Assembly (NCBI RefSeq): GCF_016802725.1
Contig: NC_052666.1
Coordinates: 2,980,001-3,044,000 of the forward strand
Direction: 5' to 3'
Origin: Solenopsis invicta
Lineage: Eukaryota > Arthropoda > Insecta > Hymenoptera > Formicidae
DNA length: 64,000 nt
The notes beneath the pieces were generated by a model that saw only the letters and a list, made by a program, of their open reading frames with translations, made no database searches and was not told where the DNA came from. This document shows, in pieces, positions 34,185 through 44,960 of the stretch (the first letter of the stretch is position 1; each line of letters begins with the position of its first letter). The position numbers and the translations under genes were made by a program.

Positions 34185-34931
34185 TTAGGACAAGTACATT
34201 TGGTCGCAACACCATTCTAATTTTTCTTTCGATACGCTCTTCGTAAAACAGTCTGCTACCATATTATTCGTGTTAACATGTGATATAGCAATAATACCAT
34301 TTTCAACCTCTTCGCGAACAAAGTAATACTTAAGGTTTACGTGACGCGTTTTCGTGGACGATTTCGCATTTTTGACCCACTGAATAGTCGCTTGATTATC
34401 GCAAAGTATCGGTGTCGGCTTGTCAACATATTCATTACAATGTAATTCGGTAAGCATACTCTGAATCCACATTATATCCTTAACCATTTCAGAAACAGCA
34501 CATAATTCCACTTCACAAGTGGAATTACCTACAGTTCTCTGTTTCTTGCATCTCCATGAGATTAACGAATTGCCAATGAATAAGGCTCCCCCTGAGAAAG
34601 ATCTAGCTTCTTCTGCGTTCCCCCAACTGGAATCAGAATATGCTTTGAGCATACCAAACTCACGATCATATCCCAATCGTCTATATTTACTACCACTTAA
34701 GTAGCGTAAAACTCTTTTCCCTATCATGTAATGTCGCTTAACCGGAGAATGATTATATTGTGAAAGATATGACGTTACGAATGCTATATCAGGCCTTGTC
34801 CTGTTCGCTAGGTATAATAATTCTCCAATTAACTCTTGATACTTGTGAGCGTCATAACTTTCATTTTCTTCTGCGTGTGTTCTGTCTTCGCCCGTTACAA
34901 TCGGAGTACCTACATGTTTGCAGTCTGACAT
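34185..34931 (-). CDS. Copia reverse-transcriptase tail and RNase H (out of frame)
   Basis: This is the continuation of the Copia polyprotein after the frameshift. It includes the thumb/connection (YLANRTRPDIAFVTSYLSQY) and RNase H residues (YSDSSWG, CEVELCAVSE, ILCDNQATIQ). It ends close to the polypurine tract. Translation from its own ATG would be non-functional for retrotransposition. Confidence 0.9.
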   Translation of the reverse strand: MSDCKHVGTPIVTGEDRTHAEENESYDAHKYQELIGELLYLANRTRPDIAFVTSYLSQYNHSPVKRHYMIGKRVLRYLSGSKYRRLGYDREFGMLKAYSDSSWGNAEEARSFSGGALFIGNSLISWRCKKQRTVGNSTCEVELCAVSEMVKDIMWIQSMLTELHCNEYVDKPTPILCDNQATIQWVKNAKSSTKTRHVNLKYYFVREEVENGIIAISHVNTNNMVADCFTKSVSKEKLEWCCDQMYLS

Positions 34932-34972
34932 CCCGTATTTATTTAACAGTTTTTCTATATAACTACATTGAC

Positions 34973-37900
34973 TTATATATATATTCCTTTAAGATCGCAT
35001 TCCACTCGCATTCCCAAGAACTGCTTTGTTTGGGTAGTTTCAATTATCTCAAACTCCCTTTTCAATGAGTTGATAATTTTATCGCATGCTTCTGAGTTAT
35101 CATCTATGGTAATGAAGTCATCAACATATGTACCTAATGCAAAGAAATATCCCTTATTGTGGTTACTAAATATACAACTTTCTGAAGCTAAAGGCTCAAG
35201 ACCGTTCTTTGATAGTTTATCTTTCAATTTATTGTACCAATTACGTCCGGACTGCGGCAGTCCGTATAGACTCTTTTTTAATCTACAAACCTTTCCGCTC
35301 TCGAATCTATTAATAAAGCCAGGAGGTGGTTCCAAATAAACAGTCTCCTCTAATTCACCGTACAAGTACGCGGTCCTTACGTCGAAAAATCTAACGTTCA
35401 AATTTTTCTTAGCCGCTATTGCAATTAGGGCCCTCCAGGCATCTATACTAATTACGGGTGAATAAGATTCGTTATAGTCTCGATTCTTGACCTGGTTAAA
35501 GCCCGCTGCCACTAATCTGGCTTTATATTTAGTATTCTGATTTTCATCCTCTTTAACAGAAAATATCCATTTGCTTTTAACTATTTTCGTCCCTATCGGA
35601 CGGTTACAAATGTCCCATACGTTATGTCTTTTTATGGAAGCTAACTCATTTTCCATGGCAGTTTCCCATTGTCTCCAATTTATGTCTTTCTGCGCCTCAT
35701 CGTAATTATTTGGTACATGGATATTTCCTGCTAAATGAGCGTTATGAATATTAGATAATCTATCTGAACGTCTTACCCCTTCCTCTGTCAAACGGTTCTC
35801 GCGTTCTCTTAGGCATTCTTCTTTACGTCTTAAGGACTCAACTGCTGTGAGACCCGGTGGCCTCCCTCTTCTAATAGCCCCGATTTGCTCTACGTTTTCA
35901 CCTATATTTGGATTGTCTATATTTACCGCTCTTTCTCTAACGTTATTGTCGTCTATAATACATTCCATTTCACTATCATCTTGCTGGTTATCTATATCGT
36001 TACCTATCTCTGTTTCAAATTCTGTGTCAATGGTAATCGGATCAGATACATTTAAAAGGTTTTCTATATCCCAATTCTGACACTTTTCATTGTTATTGTC
36101 CTGCTTTATGTACTGACATCCTTTAATTAATTCATCAAATTTTACATTTCTTTCTTCGATAATGGTTTCACTATCTATATCAAATAATCTATATGCCGCT
36201 CTTTCTCGCAAATATCCTAACATCACTGCCCTTTTTCCACTAGGTTGTAATTTATTACGCAGGTTCTTGGGGATGTGGTAATATGCGATACACCCAAACG
36301 TTCGCAAGTAGCTGACATTAGGCATCTTGTTATGCCACATCTCGTATGGTGTTTTTATCTTATTTTTCCTAGGAGTGAGGTTGGCTGTATGCGTGACGTA
36401 GGCAACCGCTTCCGCCCAAAATATCAACGGTAACTTACTATCATATAATATAGTACGTGCCCTTTCCAAGATTACTCTATTACCTCTTTCCACTTTACCG
36501 TTACTTTCTGGATTGTATGGAACAGTTCTTTGGTGCATTATACCCTCTTTATCTGTAAATTTATGAAATTCTTTATTAACAAATTCAGTGCCATTGTCTG
36601 TGCGCATACAACCAATCCCTTTCTTTAGTACGTTTTTACATTTTTCATTAAACATTTGTATAAATGACAATGTTTCGCTCTTATTTTTGAGAAAGTAAGT
36701 AAAATACATGCTGCTACAGTCATCAATTATAAGTAACACGTAACGTGACCCTCCAATAGAATTTACTGGCATAGGCCCGCATATGTCAACATGTATTAAA
36801 TCTAATATTTCTTTACTCTGAGCGTGTGTTATTTCTTTATGTGGCTTTCTCGACAATTTGCATATTTTGCACGCTTCGCAATTGATATCACCTAACTTGC
36901 TTTCAATACCGTTGACAAGATTTTCCTTTGTTAATCTCTGCATATACTTGTCATTAATATGTCCTAGCCTACGATGCCACATATTGGTAATATTATCGCT
37001 AAATTTACTGTTACTTTCACTCTCGGAGACACTATTACAATCATTCACAATTACGGGACTCATGCATATTATAAAATGATTATCAAGCTGTTCTCCTAAT
37101 GCGATAACTTCGCCTGTACTCTTACAAATTTTAACTTCAAATTCACTAAAGTTTACCTTTAGTCCGCGTTCCATTAGCTTTGCTACGGATAGTAAGTTTG
37201 ATCTTAATTCTGGAACGTATATAACGTCGTGTATAGTGGCATATGTAATATTTTGTTCACTACTTTGAATTTTTACTTTAAGAGAGCCGATTCCTTTAGA
37301 CTTAAGTACATCGTTTTTTCCTGCTAAATAAACTCTACCTTCGATAGGTTTAAAATTAACAAAATATTTTTTTTCAAATGACATATGCGAGGTGCAACCG
37401 CTATCGATTATCCATTTGTTACCGTCTCTATTATAAGAACTACTACTAAATGCTTGGAAGCTAGCGTAATCTACCTTGTGTTCCGAGGTTTGGTTACCAT
37501 TTTTACCTTTGGTGCTGTCCTTTTTGTTTCTCCCTTGACACTCGGACGTCCCGGCCTCTTTGCTCCTCCGATGATAGCAGTCCTTAGCCACGTGATTGGT
37601 TTTCCCACAGATAAAGCATTTTTTCTGAAATTTCCTCTTGTGAAGATTTTTGGCTGCATACGCAGTGTCTTGTCCCTCGCTGCCGCTTCTTTTCTGCAGT
37701 TCCTTTTCCTTTTCCTTTAGTATTTCTAGGATGTCCTCTAGCTTCTTCTCTCGCTGGGTTTTCAGGATCTCACGGATGTGACTGAATATGTTGTGTAGTC
37801 CCCTGACTACGTTATATGCAATTTGGCGCTCGGTTATAATCAAGCCCGCCGATGCACATTTTATTGCGAGACCACGTGCTCGACTTATGTATTCGTTTGC

Positions 37901-38260
37901 ACTTTCGTTATCTAGCATCTTGATATTTTTCAATTCCTCACCAGCATCGATGGCTCTGTCCTCGGCTGGTCCAGCGTACCGATCGTGAATTGCCTTCCAC
38001 AACTGCTTCGCGTTTGTCTCACTAGCGAACTGTAGAATCTGATTGTCGCTCAGGGACAAGCGAATACACGCCACGGCGTCGGCGTTCTTTTCGTCCCACT
38101 CGTCTTTTTCTCTTCGTTTATCGTCTCCTGTCGGGCGGTCAGTTGTGAGTACTCTTACCAGTCTCTTCAGCTGTAACACTGATTCCATCTTGATTCGCCA
38201 GTTGAAATAGTTTTCGCCCGTTAGTAACGGCACGGTGGGAAGAGCTGTTTTATCCGCCAT
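34973..38260 (-). CDS. Copia Gag-Pol polyprotein, main frame (1095 aa)
   Basis: The start is ATG at 38260 (MADKTALPTVP), just after the primer-binding site; codons upstream are LTR read-through. Domains in order: Gag, CCHC knuckle CFICGKTNHVAKDC, protease IIDSGCTSHM, integrase zinc site (HRRLGHIN, CEACKICK), integrase catalytic DDE residues (HVDICGPM, RTDNGTEFV, ESNGKVERG), and reverse transcriptase (FFDVRTAYLYGELEE, YVDDF). The frame ends with TAA at 34973 in the reverse transcriptase thumb, because the run TATATATATA is two bases longer than the frame needs. Removing the idea of the stop, the RNase H frame (34185-34931) is the natural continuation. Confidence 0.93.
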   Translation of the reverse strand: MADKTALPTVPLLTGENYFNWRIKMESVLQLKRLVRVLTTDRPTGDDKRREKDEWDEKNADAVACIRLSLSDNQILQFASETNAKQLWKAIHDRYAGPAEDRAIDAGEELKNIKMLDNESANEYISRARGLAIKCASAGLIITERQIAYNVVRGLHNIFSHIREILKTQREKKLEDILEILKEKEKELQKRSGSEGQDTAYAAKNLHKRKFQKKCFICGKTNHVAKDCYHRRSKEAGTSECQGRNKKDSTKGKNGNQTSEHKVDYASFQAFSSSSYNRDGNKWIIDSGCTSHMSFEKKYFVNFKPIEGRVYLAGKNDVLKSKGIGSLKVKIQSSEQNITYATIHDVIYVPELRSNLLSVAKLMERGLKVNFSEFEVKICKSTGEVIALGEQLDNHFIICMSPVIVNDCNSVSESESNSKFSDNITNMWHRRLGHINDKYMQRLTKENLVNGIESKLGDINCEACKICKLSRKPHKEITHAQSKEILDLIHVDICGPMPVNSIGGSRYVLLIIDDCSSMYFTYFLKNKSETLSFIQMFNEKCKNVLKKGIGCMRTDNGTEFVNKEFHKFTDKEGIMHQRTVPYNPESNGKVERGNRVILERARTILYDSKLPLIFWAEAVAYVTHTANLTPRKNKIKTPYEMWHNKMPNVSYLRTFGCIAYYHIPKNLRNKLQPSGKRAVMLGYLRERAAYRLFDIDSETIIEERNVKFDELIKGCQYIKQDNNNEKCQNWDIENLLNVSDPITIDTEFETEIGNDIDNQQDDSEMECIIDDNNVRERAVNIDNPNIGENVEQIGAIRRGRPPGLTAVESLRRKEECLRERENRLTEEGVRRSDRLSNIHNAHLAGNIHVPNNYDEAQKDINWRQWETAMENELASIKRHNVWDICNRPIGTKIVKSKWIFSVKEDENQNTKYKARLVAAGFNQVKNRDYNESYSPVISIDAWRALIAIAAKKNLNVRFFDVRTAYLYGELEETVYLEPPPGFINRFESGKVCRLKKSLYGLPQSGRNWYNKLKDKLSKNGLEPLASESCIFSNHNKGYFFALGTYVDDFITIDDNSEACDKIINSLKREFEIIETTQTKQFLGMRVECDLKGIYI

Positions 38261-38646
38261 TTTTTTTTTTCTTGTAGCGTTCTCTTCTCGTGCGTCGATC
38301 TCTTGGTTTTGATATATCTTCTTTTCGTTCTCGGCTAACCACGCTCTGCTACCAATGTAGTGGTTTGGTAGAAATAAGTAGAACGATTCTTCTAAGTATA
38401 ACAACTTTATTGATAATACAACCAAGAGCACCGGCTTGAATTCTGCCCACCGCGGTACGCCATGCACGTGTGTCAGCGAAAGTGAAGAAGGGAAGGCTCT
38501 GAACGCACGATTCCCGGCTAGATGGTCAATCTCGCGCGTTCTGGAGATCATCTCTTGTAATGTGTCGCCCTCTGGGCCATAGATTATATTGGTGAACATA
38601 AGATCGGTTCGTCCACCAATCACAAAGTAACTATACTAACACATAT

Positions 38647-39175
38647 TTTTGTAAAATAAAGATTTTTTGAAATAATTAAGAAAAAATGTTTTTTCTTTCT
38701 TTAAGTATATTTCGAAAACTAGACGAGAACACCAATTAGTTTATAAGGAAAAGTTGTGCAGTATCCTTGCCTCTATAACATATGTCAAGGTCAACATGAT
38801 TGGAGCTGGGTTACTTACAGTGCACAATTACTAAAAAATAGACTTTTAGGCGCGCGCGCACGAAAACAGGCGCTTTTTTTTTACCTCTTTTTGAAAATAT
38901 AATATACTCTGTTTTATTTTCTGCTTGTTATATCGGTCTTATTTCTTTTTGTTGAACGGTTTTTATATTTAACTAGAACTGTTTAACTATTTGTTAAATA
39001 AATCATCACAATATTAGAATACAAAATTACGTTTGTATTTATGATGAAAATATCATACATAAAATCAGTGAGAAAGATAATAATAAATGATAATGATTGA
39101 CATTAAACATTACATATTTGAATCACACTATTAATCAAATTACAGATCAATAAAACTGAACAAAGAAGACTCAGT
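38647..39175. other. Intergenic with a short foldback-related patch
   Basis: About 38852-38892 (GGCGCGCGCGCACGAAAA and CTTTTTTTTTACCTCTTTTT) resembles the centre of the arm sub-repeat of the 1.9-kb foldback (GGTGCGCGCACACACATAAA with TTTTACC). There is no gene. Confidence 0.4.
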
Positions 39176-39417
39176 TAAATTTGCGTCATCAACAACCGAC
39201 ATGGATGAAGATGATTTTCGGACAATTGGATTCTAGATGTACGTCGAACAAGAAATAATTTTTTAAAGAAAGGAGAGAATTTAATACGGTTATAAATGTT
39301 GCAACGACAGAAGAAGTAATGCAAGCACAAGGAATTGAAAGAATAGAATTTATTGAATACTGCTGAAAAGAATTCTATATGTAGAATACACACAGCTTAA
39401 AGGAGTTCTATATGTAC

Positions 39418-40256
39418 TGTAACGACATCGCTTCGCGCACGGACGGTGATCGGACGGAAACGACGTCGCGAAGGGTCGCCGAAGGAATTAGATTCGTTTT
39501 CTAGTTCTAGGTACAACGATAGGTGTTTATTTAATAGACATTAACGCGTAAAAACAGAGCAAGTGACAATTGTACGACGTGAGCGTAATGAAGTTATATA
39601 GAGATCAAAAGAAACGGAATACTAATGCGTGGCGAGAAAATATAATCTACGTTAATCTAAGCGCGCAGACGGACAGACGTAACAATGTGTTTTTGCGGAC
39701 GTAAAAACGGATCGGATATTTACAATCTATCTACAGCGGGCCCGCGTCGCGAGACGCGTTTTGCGAAACGACGTCGAACTCGTTTCTTGGAATTCCGATG
39801 TCACGGCTCTCCGAGACGGCGGCCTTGTTGCGGCCGTGAAATTGTTTCACGGCGCGGCGCGTAGTGTGGTACAACGGAGACGCAGCGCGTACACGGATCC
39901 GTGTATGTCGATGTTCGACTGCGCGCGGCCCGTCGCGAGAAAGTTAATACCGCTGGTGTAATTGCTGGGTGGCACTACCTCACGCCAAGTACGCTTGGTG
40001 GAGGCACGGAGCACCGTACCCCCTTACGTGTAGTAGCACCGGACTCGGGTTGCGGTAGGGAACACCCTGCGTCAAGTGGCTTGGCGGGGCCCAAGCTGTC
40101 TTGAGATCGTTGCGGCGTATGAGGATGGCGGTTCGGATCAGTGGCGAAAAAGATCGAGAGTCCAGTGTTTTGACTGAGACTGAGGCGCTCGATCTCGTTC
40201 GCGACCTGGGGATCTTTTCGGCACGCCGATCAAAAGCGGACAACGTATCTGGTATC
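39418..40256. mobile_element. LTR-like 267 bp plus GC-rich insert in the Copia remnant
   Basis: 39418-39684 begins TGTAACGAC and ends AGACGTAACA, which has the inverted TGTnACG/CGTAACA ends of Ty3-type LTRs. It is followed by GC-rich sequence to about 40256 that is unlike its AT-rich flanks (contains GGTGGCACTACCTCACGCC). The next recognisable Copia code starts after 40256. No clear target duplication was found, so the limits are uncertain. Confidence 0.45.
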
Positions 40257-41318
40257 TTTGGAGGGCAAATACAAAATACAAGAATATTTGAAGGAGTATG
40301 TAGAACGAGTAGAAGAACATTGAAATTTGCAAGTTTGTAAAATAAAGTGTGACAATGGAAGAGAATATGTGAATAAAGATGTTCTATTATGGTATAAAAG
40401 AAAAGGAATTGTATTGGGTACTATACCCAGGGGCGAATTAACAAATTTTCCGCTCCTAGGCTGTTTATACACTGCCCTCCCCCCCCTTCCACATTAAATA
40501 GATTATCCATCGATTATGCACATCAATGTAACATGCAGATTTGATACAGATTCACAAATTTATTTTATCTTTGAGTTTTTCTTGCGGCACGATCCTTATT
40601 ATCTCTTCTCAGAAAACTTCAATTTTTTTTTAGTTTGCAGTTTTTGTACAGTATAAGGTATAAAATGTGATATATATGTAAAATTTTTTTTAGAAAATAT
40701 TTTACTTTAGTATATACATGCTTACAAATTTATACAATACATTTTCGGATCTAAAGATTTTATTTAACAATTTTTTTTTTTAATAAACAACTTTTATCGC
40801 TCATTTTGTGCCGGTGTGAAGTTAGCATTCCATTTTTAAAAAATAAATATTTTAATCAGAGTTTCATTTGCGCCCATAATACTTCTACAGTTCTTGGTAG
40901 ATTAAAACAATAGTACTGTCAATTTGAATAAAAAAATTTAATTTTAAAAATATGGGGTGTCAGCTTCCCGTAGAACCCCAAGTTACGAAAGAAATAAATA
41001 AAATTATTACAAAACTTAAGAACTATCGCAGAACTATCGAAAAATGCCAAAGAGCCGACCAGAACTCGCAATGAAAACATACTTTACTCTTGTGATATAA
41101 ACCAACGTTTAGGTTTAAAAATTGTAAATAAATAGCCAATAGAACTCTTTTTAAAATTGTCAAAAGTATGTGAGAACCGCTAACAAGTCGATCGGAACTG
41201 TCATCACCACGTTCTATGATGGATGGGGTCTTATTTCTAGTTCTCGAAGAGTTCTATGGTTCTTGATAAATTTTAAGAATAGTCTGCATATTTAGTATTT
41301 TTAAACAATTTTTTAATC

Positions 41319-42068
41319 AGGGGGTCGATTGCGTATTCCAAAACCTAGTGAAAATGGTAAAAGTGAGCTCTCACTCGATTGGCTACTTTTCACCATAGTG
41401 GAAATGCGACATTTCTCACGTGACATTGCTCGGCAAGTATTTTGATGTCGAGTTCAATCAAACTGTGTCGAATTTGGTCGAGTTTGCGGAGTCTTGTATC
41501 GTTTCAGAATGGAGTACCTTTTACTTTTTATCGAGCAAGAGGAAAATGCGAATTAGAAAAAAAATTAGAAAAAGAAATTTAAATTTATTAAGAAAGAGAC
41601 TGAGAGATACTCAGGATACATTCGATATTCTAGATAATATATTCTAGATAATACATTATAAAATTGTATAAAGTATATAAATAAATTAATAATTATATAA
41701 GTATATAAATAATAAATAACAGTAAATAAATAATAAGATATAAATAATATAAGTATATATTGTAAATCAATTATGCAATATTTACGCACCGTTTTTTTTA
41801 AATTGATATCTTACTCGGAACACGCGTCGTCAATCGTCAACAGGAGGGACTTTGAGATTATTGGAGATTAACTCAGAGGCTATGCACCGTTTTTTAAAGG
41901 TTATGTGAAGTTTTCTACCATTGCTTGCACTCGCATTTGTGATTTTCACTCACGTGAGCATAGGGATATCGCATTTTCACTATGCTCATAGCCAATCGCG
42001 CGTATTTTTTCATGTGAGATGAAAATACGAGAAGTGAGAAAAGTCGACAAAGATACATAATCGACCCC
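41319..42068. mobile_element. Nested inverted-repeat element inside the hAT-like foldback
   Basis: GGGGGTCGATTGCGTAT (41320) and ATACATAATCGACCCCC (42051) are inverted ends. CGATTGGCTACTTTTCACC mirrors a related stretch near 41975-42010. The core is very AT-rich (TATAAATAATA). There is no ORF. Confidence 0.6.
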
Positions 42069-42763
42069 CAGATCGCAGGCACCCCATCCATCATAGAACG
42101 TGGTGCTGACAGTTCCGATCGATTTGTCAGCGGTTCTCACATACTTTTGACAATTTTAAAAAGAGTTCTATTGGCTATTTATTTACAAACAATTTGTAAA
42201 CCTAAACGTTGGGTAAATCACAAGAGTAAAGTATGTTTTCATTGGGAGTTCTGGACGGCTCTTTGGTATTTTTCGATAGTTCTACGATAGTTCTAAAGTT
42301 TTCTATAGGATTCGTTAAGAGTTTCGGCGTTTATAATTTTTTAAACAATTTTTAAACCTAATGCTGGCACCCCACACAAAAGTAAAGTACTATTTTAATG
42401 CAAGTTTTAGACGGCTCTTTGGCATTTTCCGATAGTTCTGCGATAGTGCTAAAGTGTTTTATAGGTTTTGTCAAGAGTTCCGGCGTTTATAAATTTTTAA
42501 ACAATTTTTAAACCTAAATGCTGGCACCTCACACAAGAGTAAAGTATCATTTTAATGCGAGTTCTGGACGGCTTTTTGGCATTTTTGGATAGTTTTGCGA
42601 TAGTTTTAAAGATTTTTATAGATTTCGTCAAGAATTCCGGCGTTTACCTAATTTGAAACAATTTTTAAATTCAAACTAATTGTAAGACATCTCATTACAA
42701 GAGTAAAATACCATTTTATTGAGAGTTCTTGACGGCTCTTTGACATGCACACGCACATGCAAA

Positions 42764-42764
42764 C

Positions 42765-42804
<40 letters not shown>

Positions 42805-42815
42805 AGATACACGCA
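42764..42815. repeat. (CA)n microsatellite
   Basis: A simple CA run with short GA and CACG variants, inside the hAT-like element. Frames across it are artefacts. Confidence 0.9.
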
Positions 42816-43930
42816 CACGCGCACGCACGCACGCAAGCACACGCACAAATAAAGTGCAAAGTCCAAAACTCCAATCGTGTAATTTCAGTACATCCAAAAA
42901 GTCGTCCGAAACTCGTTTCAAGATAGTACTTTTCTTTTGTGTGGGGTGCCAATTTGTGGGATTAAATATTGTTTAAAAATTTATAAACGCCAGAACTCTT
43001 GGCGAAATCTATAGAAAGTTTTAGAACTATCGCAGAACTATCGAAAAATATCGAAGAGCCGTCCAGAACTTGCAATGAAAAGATACTTTACTCTTGTAAT
43101 TTAAACCAACGTTTAGGTTTAAAAATTGTTTGTAAAGAAATAGCCGATATAACTCTTTTTGAAAGTGTCAAAAGTATGCGATAACTACCGAGAACCGCTA
43201 ACAAATCTATAGTAACTGTCAGCACTTCTATGTCAGCGTTTTATGATGGATGGGTTGCCAGCGGTCAGATTAAAAATGTGTTTTAAAATATTAGATATGC
43301 AAAACTATTTTTAAAATTTATCAGAAATTATAGAACTTTTCAAGAACTGTAATATTTTGTGATTTTATTAATTTTTTCGTAACTTGGGGTGTCAGCGGTC
43401 AGTTAAAAAATGTTTAAAAATACTAAATATGCAGAATTATTCTAAAAATTTATTAAGAGCTATAGAACTCTTTGAGAACTATAAGATTTTGTGATTTTAT
43501 TTATTTATTTTTTTTTGTAACTTTGGGTGCTACGGAAAGTTGGCACCCCATATTTTTAAAAAAGAATTTTTTTGTTCAAATACTGTTCAATTAACAGAAC
43601 TATTATTTTAATCTATCAGGAATTGTAGAGCTATTGTGGGTGCAAATAAAACACTGATTAAAATATTTATTTTTTAAAGATAAGATGCCAACTTCACACC
43701 GGCTCATTTGGTCGCATCCTAAAATTTGTCGTCCTAGGTCCGGGCCTAGGTAGGGAATATGGCTCCGACTATACCATACATAATTCAGCAGAACGGTAAA
43801 GCAAAAAGGTTGAACAGAACCTTATTAAATAAAATTAGAGTATTCTTGTTTGATTTAGGATTTAATAAGGATATGTGTGGTTATATTGTTCTGTTTATAT
43901 AATAAATATAATATTGTTTTGTTTATATAC

Positions 43931-44520
43931 AGGGTGTTTTAAAAATACCTAGCACTAAATACGTTACGAGATTTCTTACATAAAAATAAATAATAAAGTT
44001 TTCAAAAGAAAAATCAAGATATCAATAGTTTTTGAATGGTGAGCTGTTAAATTTGACCAATTACGGAGCGTAACCATCCGGCGCTCAGATACGTCGCACT
44101 CGAACTGTCTTATGTTTTCCATGTCTTAACTTTTATGTATTAATTAAACAAATAAAAAAATAATGATATTTAAACATTTTGTTAAGTTATTACTTATAAT
44201 TTAAGAAATAATAAGTCGAGTCTGCTTTATGTCTTTAAACATTTGTTTATTGGCTATTTTTAGGAATAGTTTTTGTCATAGGCGACGTTCATAAAGCTAA
44301 CAAATTGAAAGGATTTCCAGTTTTTCCATAGAAAAAACGTACTGCTGCAGTCCGTGGAATTTGAAGGTCACGGGCGCGTTTGTTTGAGTGCGACGTGCCT
44401 GAGCGCCGGATGGTTACGCTCCTTAATTGGTAAACAAGATCACCATTGGTTCAACAGCTCACCATGCAAAAACTATTGATGTTAAAACTAATGATATTAC
44501 ACAAATAAGAAAAATTAAAT
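43931..44520. mobile_element. Inverted-repeat element in the Copia remnant
   Basis: It begins CAGGGTGTTTTAAAAATACC. About 44030-44105 (GGTGAGCTGTT, GAGCGTAACCATCCGGCGCT, GTGCGACGTATC-like) is mirrored at about 44390-44475 (AGCGCCGGATGGTTACGCTC, CAGCTCACC). The centre has no ORF. The right limit is approximate. Confidence 0.55.
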
Positions 44521-44960
44521 TTATTTATTAGATTCAAATAAGGGCGGAGAAAATAAACATGAAGATTGTGTGGGAAGATGCAAATAATGAAAACAAAAAA
44601 AATTGATCTTTAGTCAATAGAAAAAGACAAAAAGGAAATTTAAATAATAACCAAGAAGAAAATCATGAAGACTTACAAAGGGAAAAAACGTGTAAAAAAT
44701 CCAAAACAGAGGAAGTGTCCGTTTTCAAGAATAGGTAATGTTTACTTATAAAGAAACAACAACAGGATATGATAAATGAAAATGGTAAGAGGCTATAAAT
44801 GAAGAAAAGAAATTACTAGATGGAAATAATACATGAGAAGAAGTAGAATTGAAGAATGAATAATATAAAGCAGAGAACGAGTTATTTTTGGAGGTTTTTC
44901 GAATTACAATTCATCTTAACAACCAAGATATAGCGGAACGTTTTGAATGTACTTGTCCTT

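Larger units (their letters stand above)
33843..38641 (-). mobile_element. Nearly intact Copia LTR retrotransposon
   Basis: Two 286-bp LTRs (33843-34128 and 38356-38641), TGTTAG...CTACA on the minus strand, are flanked by the 5-bp target duplication CATAT (33838-33842 and 38642-38646). I saw one difference between the LTRs (C/T near 33923/38436), so the insertion is recent. The primer-binding site TGGTAGCAGAGC (next to the LTR at 38355) matches the 3' end of initiator tRNA-Met. A polypurine tract GTAGGGGGAGAG precedes the 3' LTR. The coding region has one frame break (about 34970). Confidence 0.95.
40428..43767. mobile_element. 3.3-kb hAT-like foldback with 8-bp target duplication
   Basis: ACTATACC flanks it directly (40420-40427 and 43768-43775), and removing one copy restores the Copia integrase frame exactly. 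The left end is CAGGGGCG. The right end reads CGGAGCC when reversed, only partly matching. Long inverted arms are seen (GTGCCGGTGTGAAGTTAGC near 40811 mirrors AACTTCACACCGGC near 43689; GGGGTGTCAGCTTCCCGTAG near 40953 mirrors CTACGGAAAGTTGGCACCCC near 43530). Inside, a 150-bp unit with GAGTTCTGGACGGCTCTTTG recurs at least four times. No transposase was seen. The 8-bp duplication points to the hAT superfamily. Confidence 0.78.
39175..44960 (+). pseudogene. Old Copia remnant, broken by three insertions
   Basis: Pieces of one decayed Copia: a protease-like LDSRCTSNK (about 39229-39260) followed by VINVATTEEVM; integrase KEYVERVEEH (about 40290) and WYKRKGIVLGTIP (about 40398-40427), continued directly at 43768-43890 by QQNGKAKRLNRTLLNKIR and FNKDMCG; and a Lys/Glu-rich linker at 44540-44900. 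The join between 40427 and 43776 is exact once the 8-bp duplication is counted once. It is unrelated in detail to the intact Copia at 33843-38641. Confidence 0.72.

Noticed and set aside
34932..34985. Programmed frameshift in Copia
   Set aside because: The shift sits in a simple TA run, late in the reverse transcriptase, where no family member uses one. A 2-base slippage error is simpler.
34519..37988. Plus-strand open frames across the Copia element
   Set aside because: Antisense shadows of the Gag-Pol frame.
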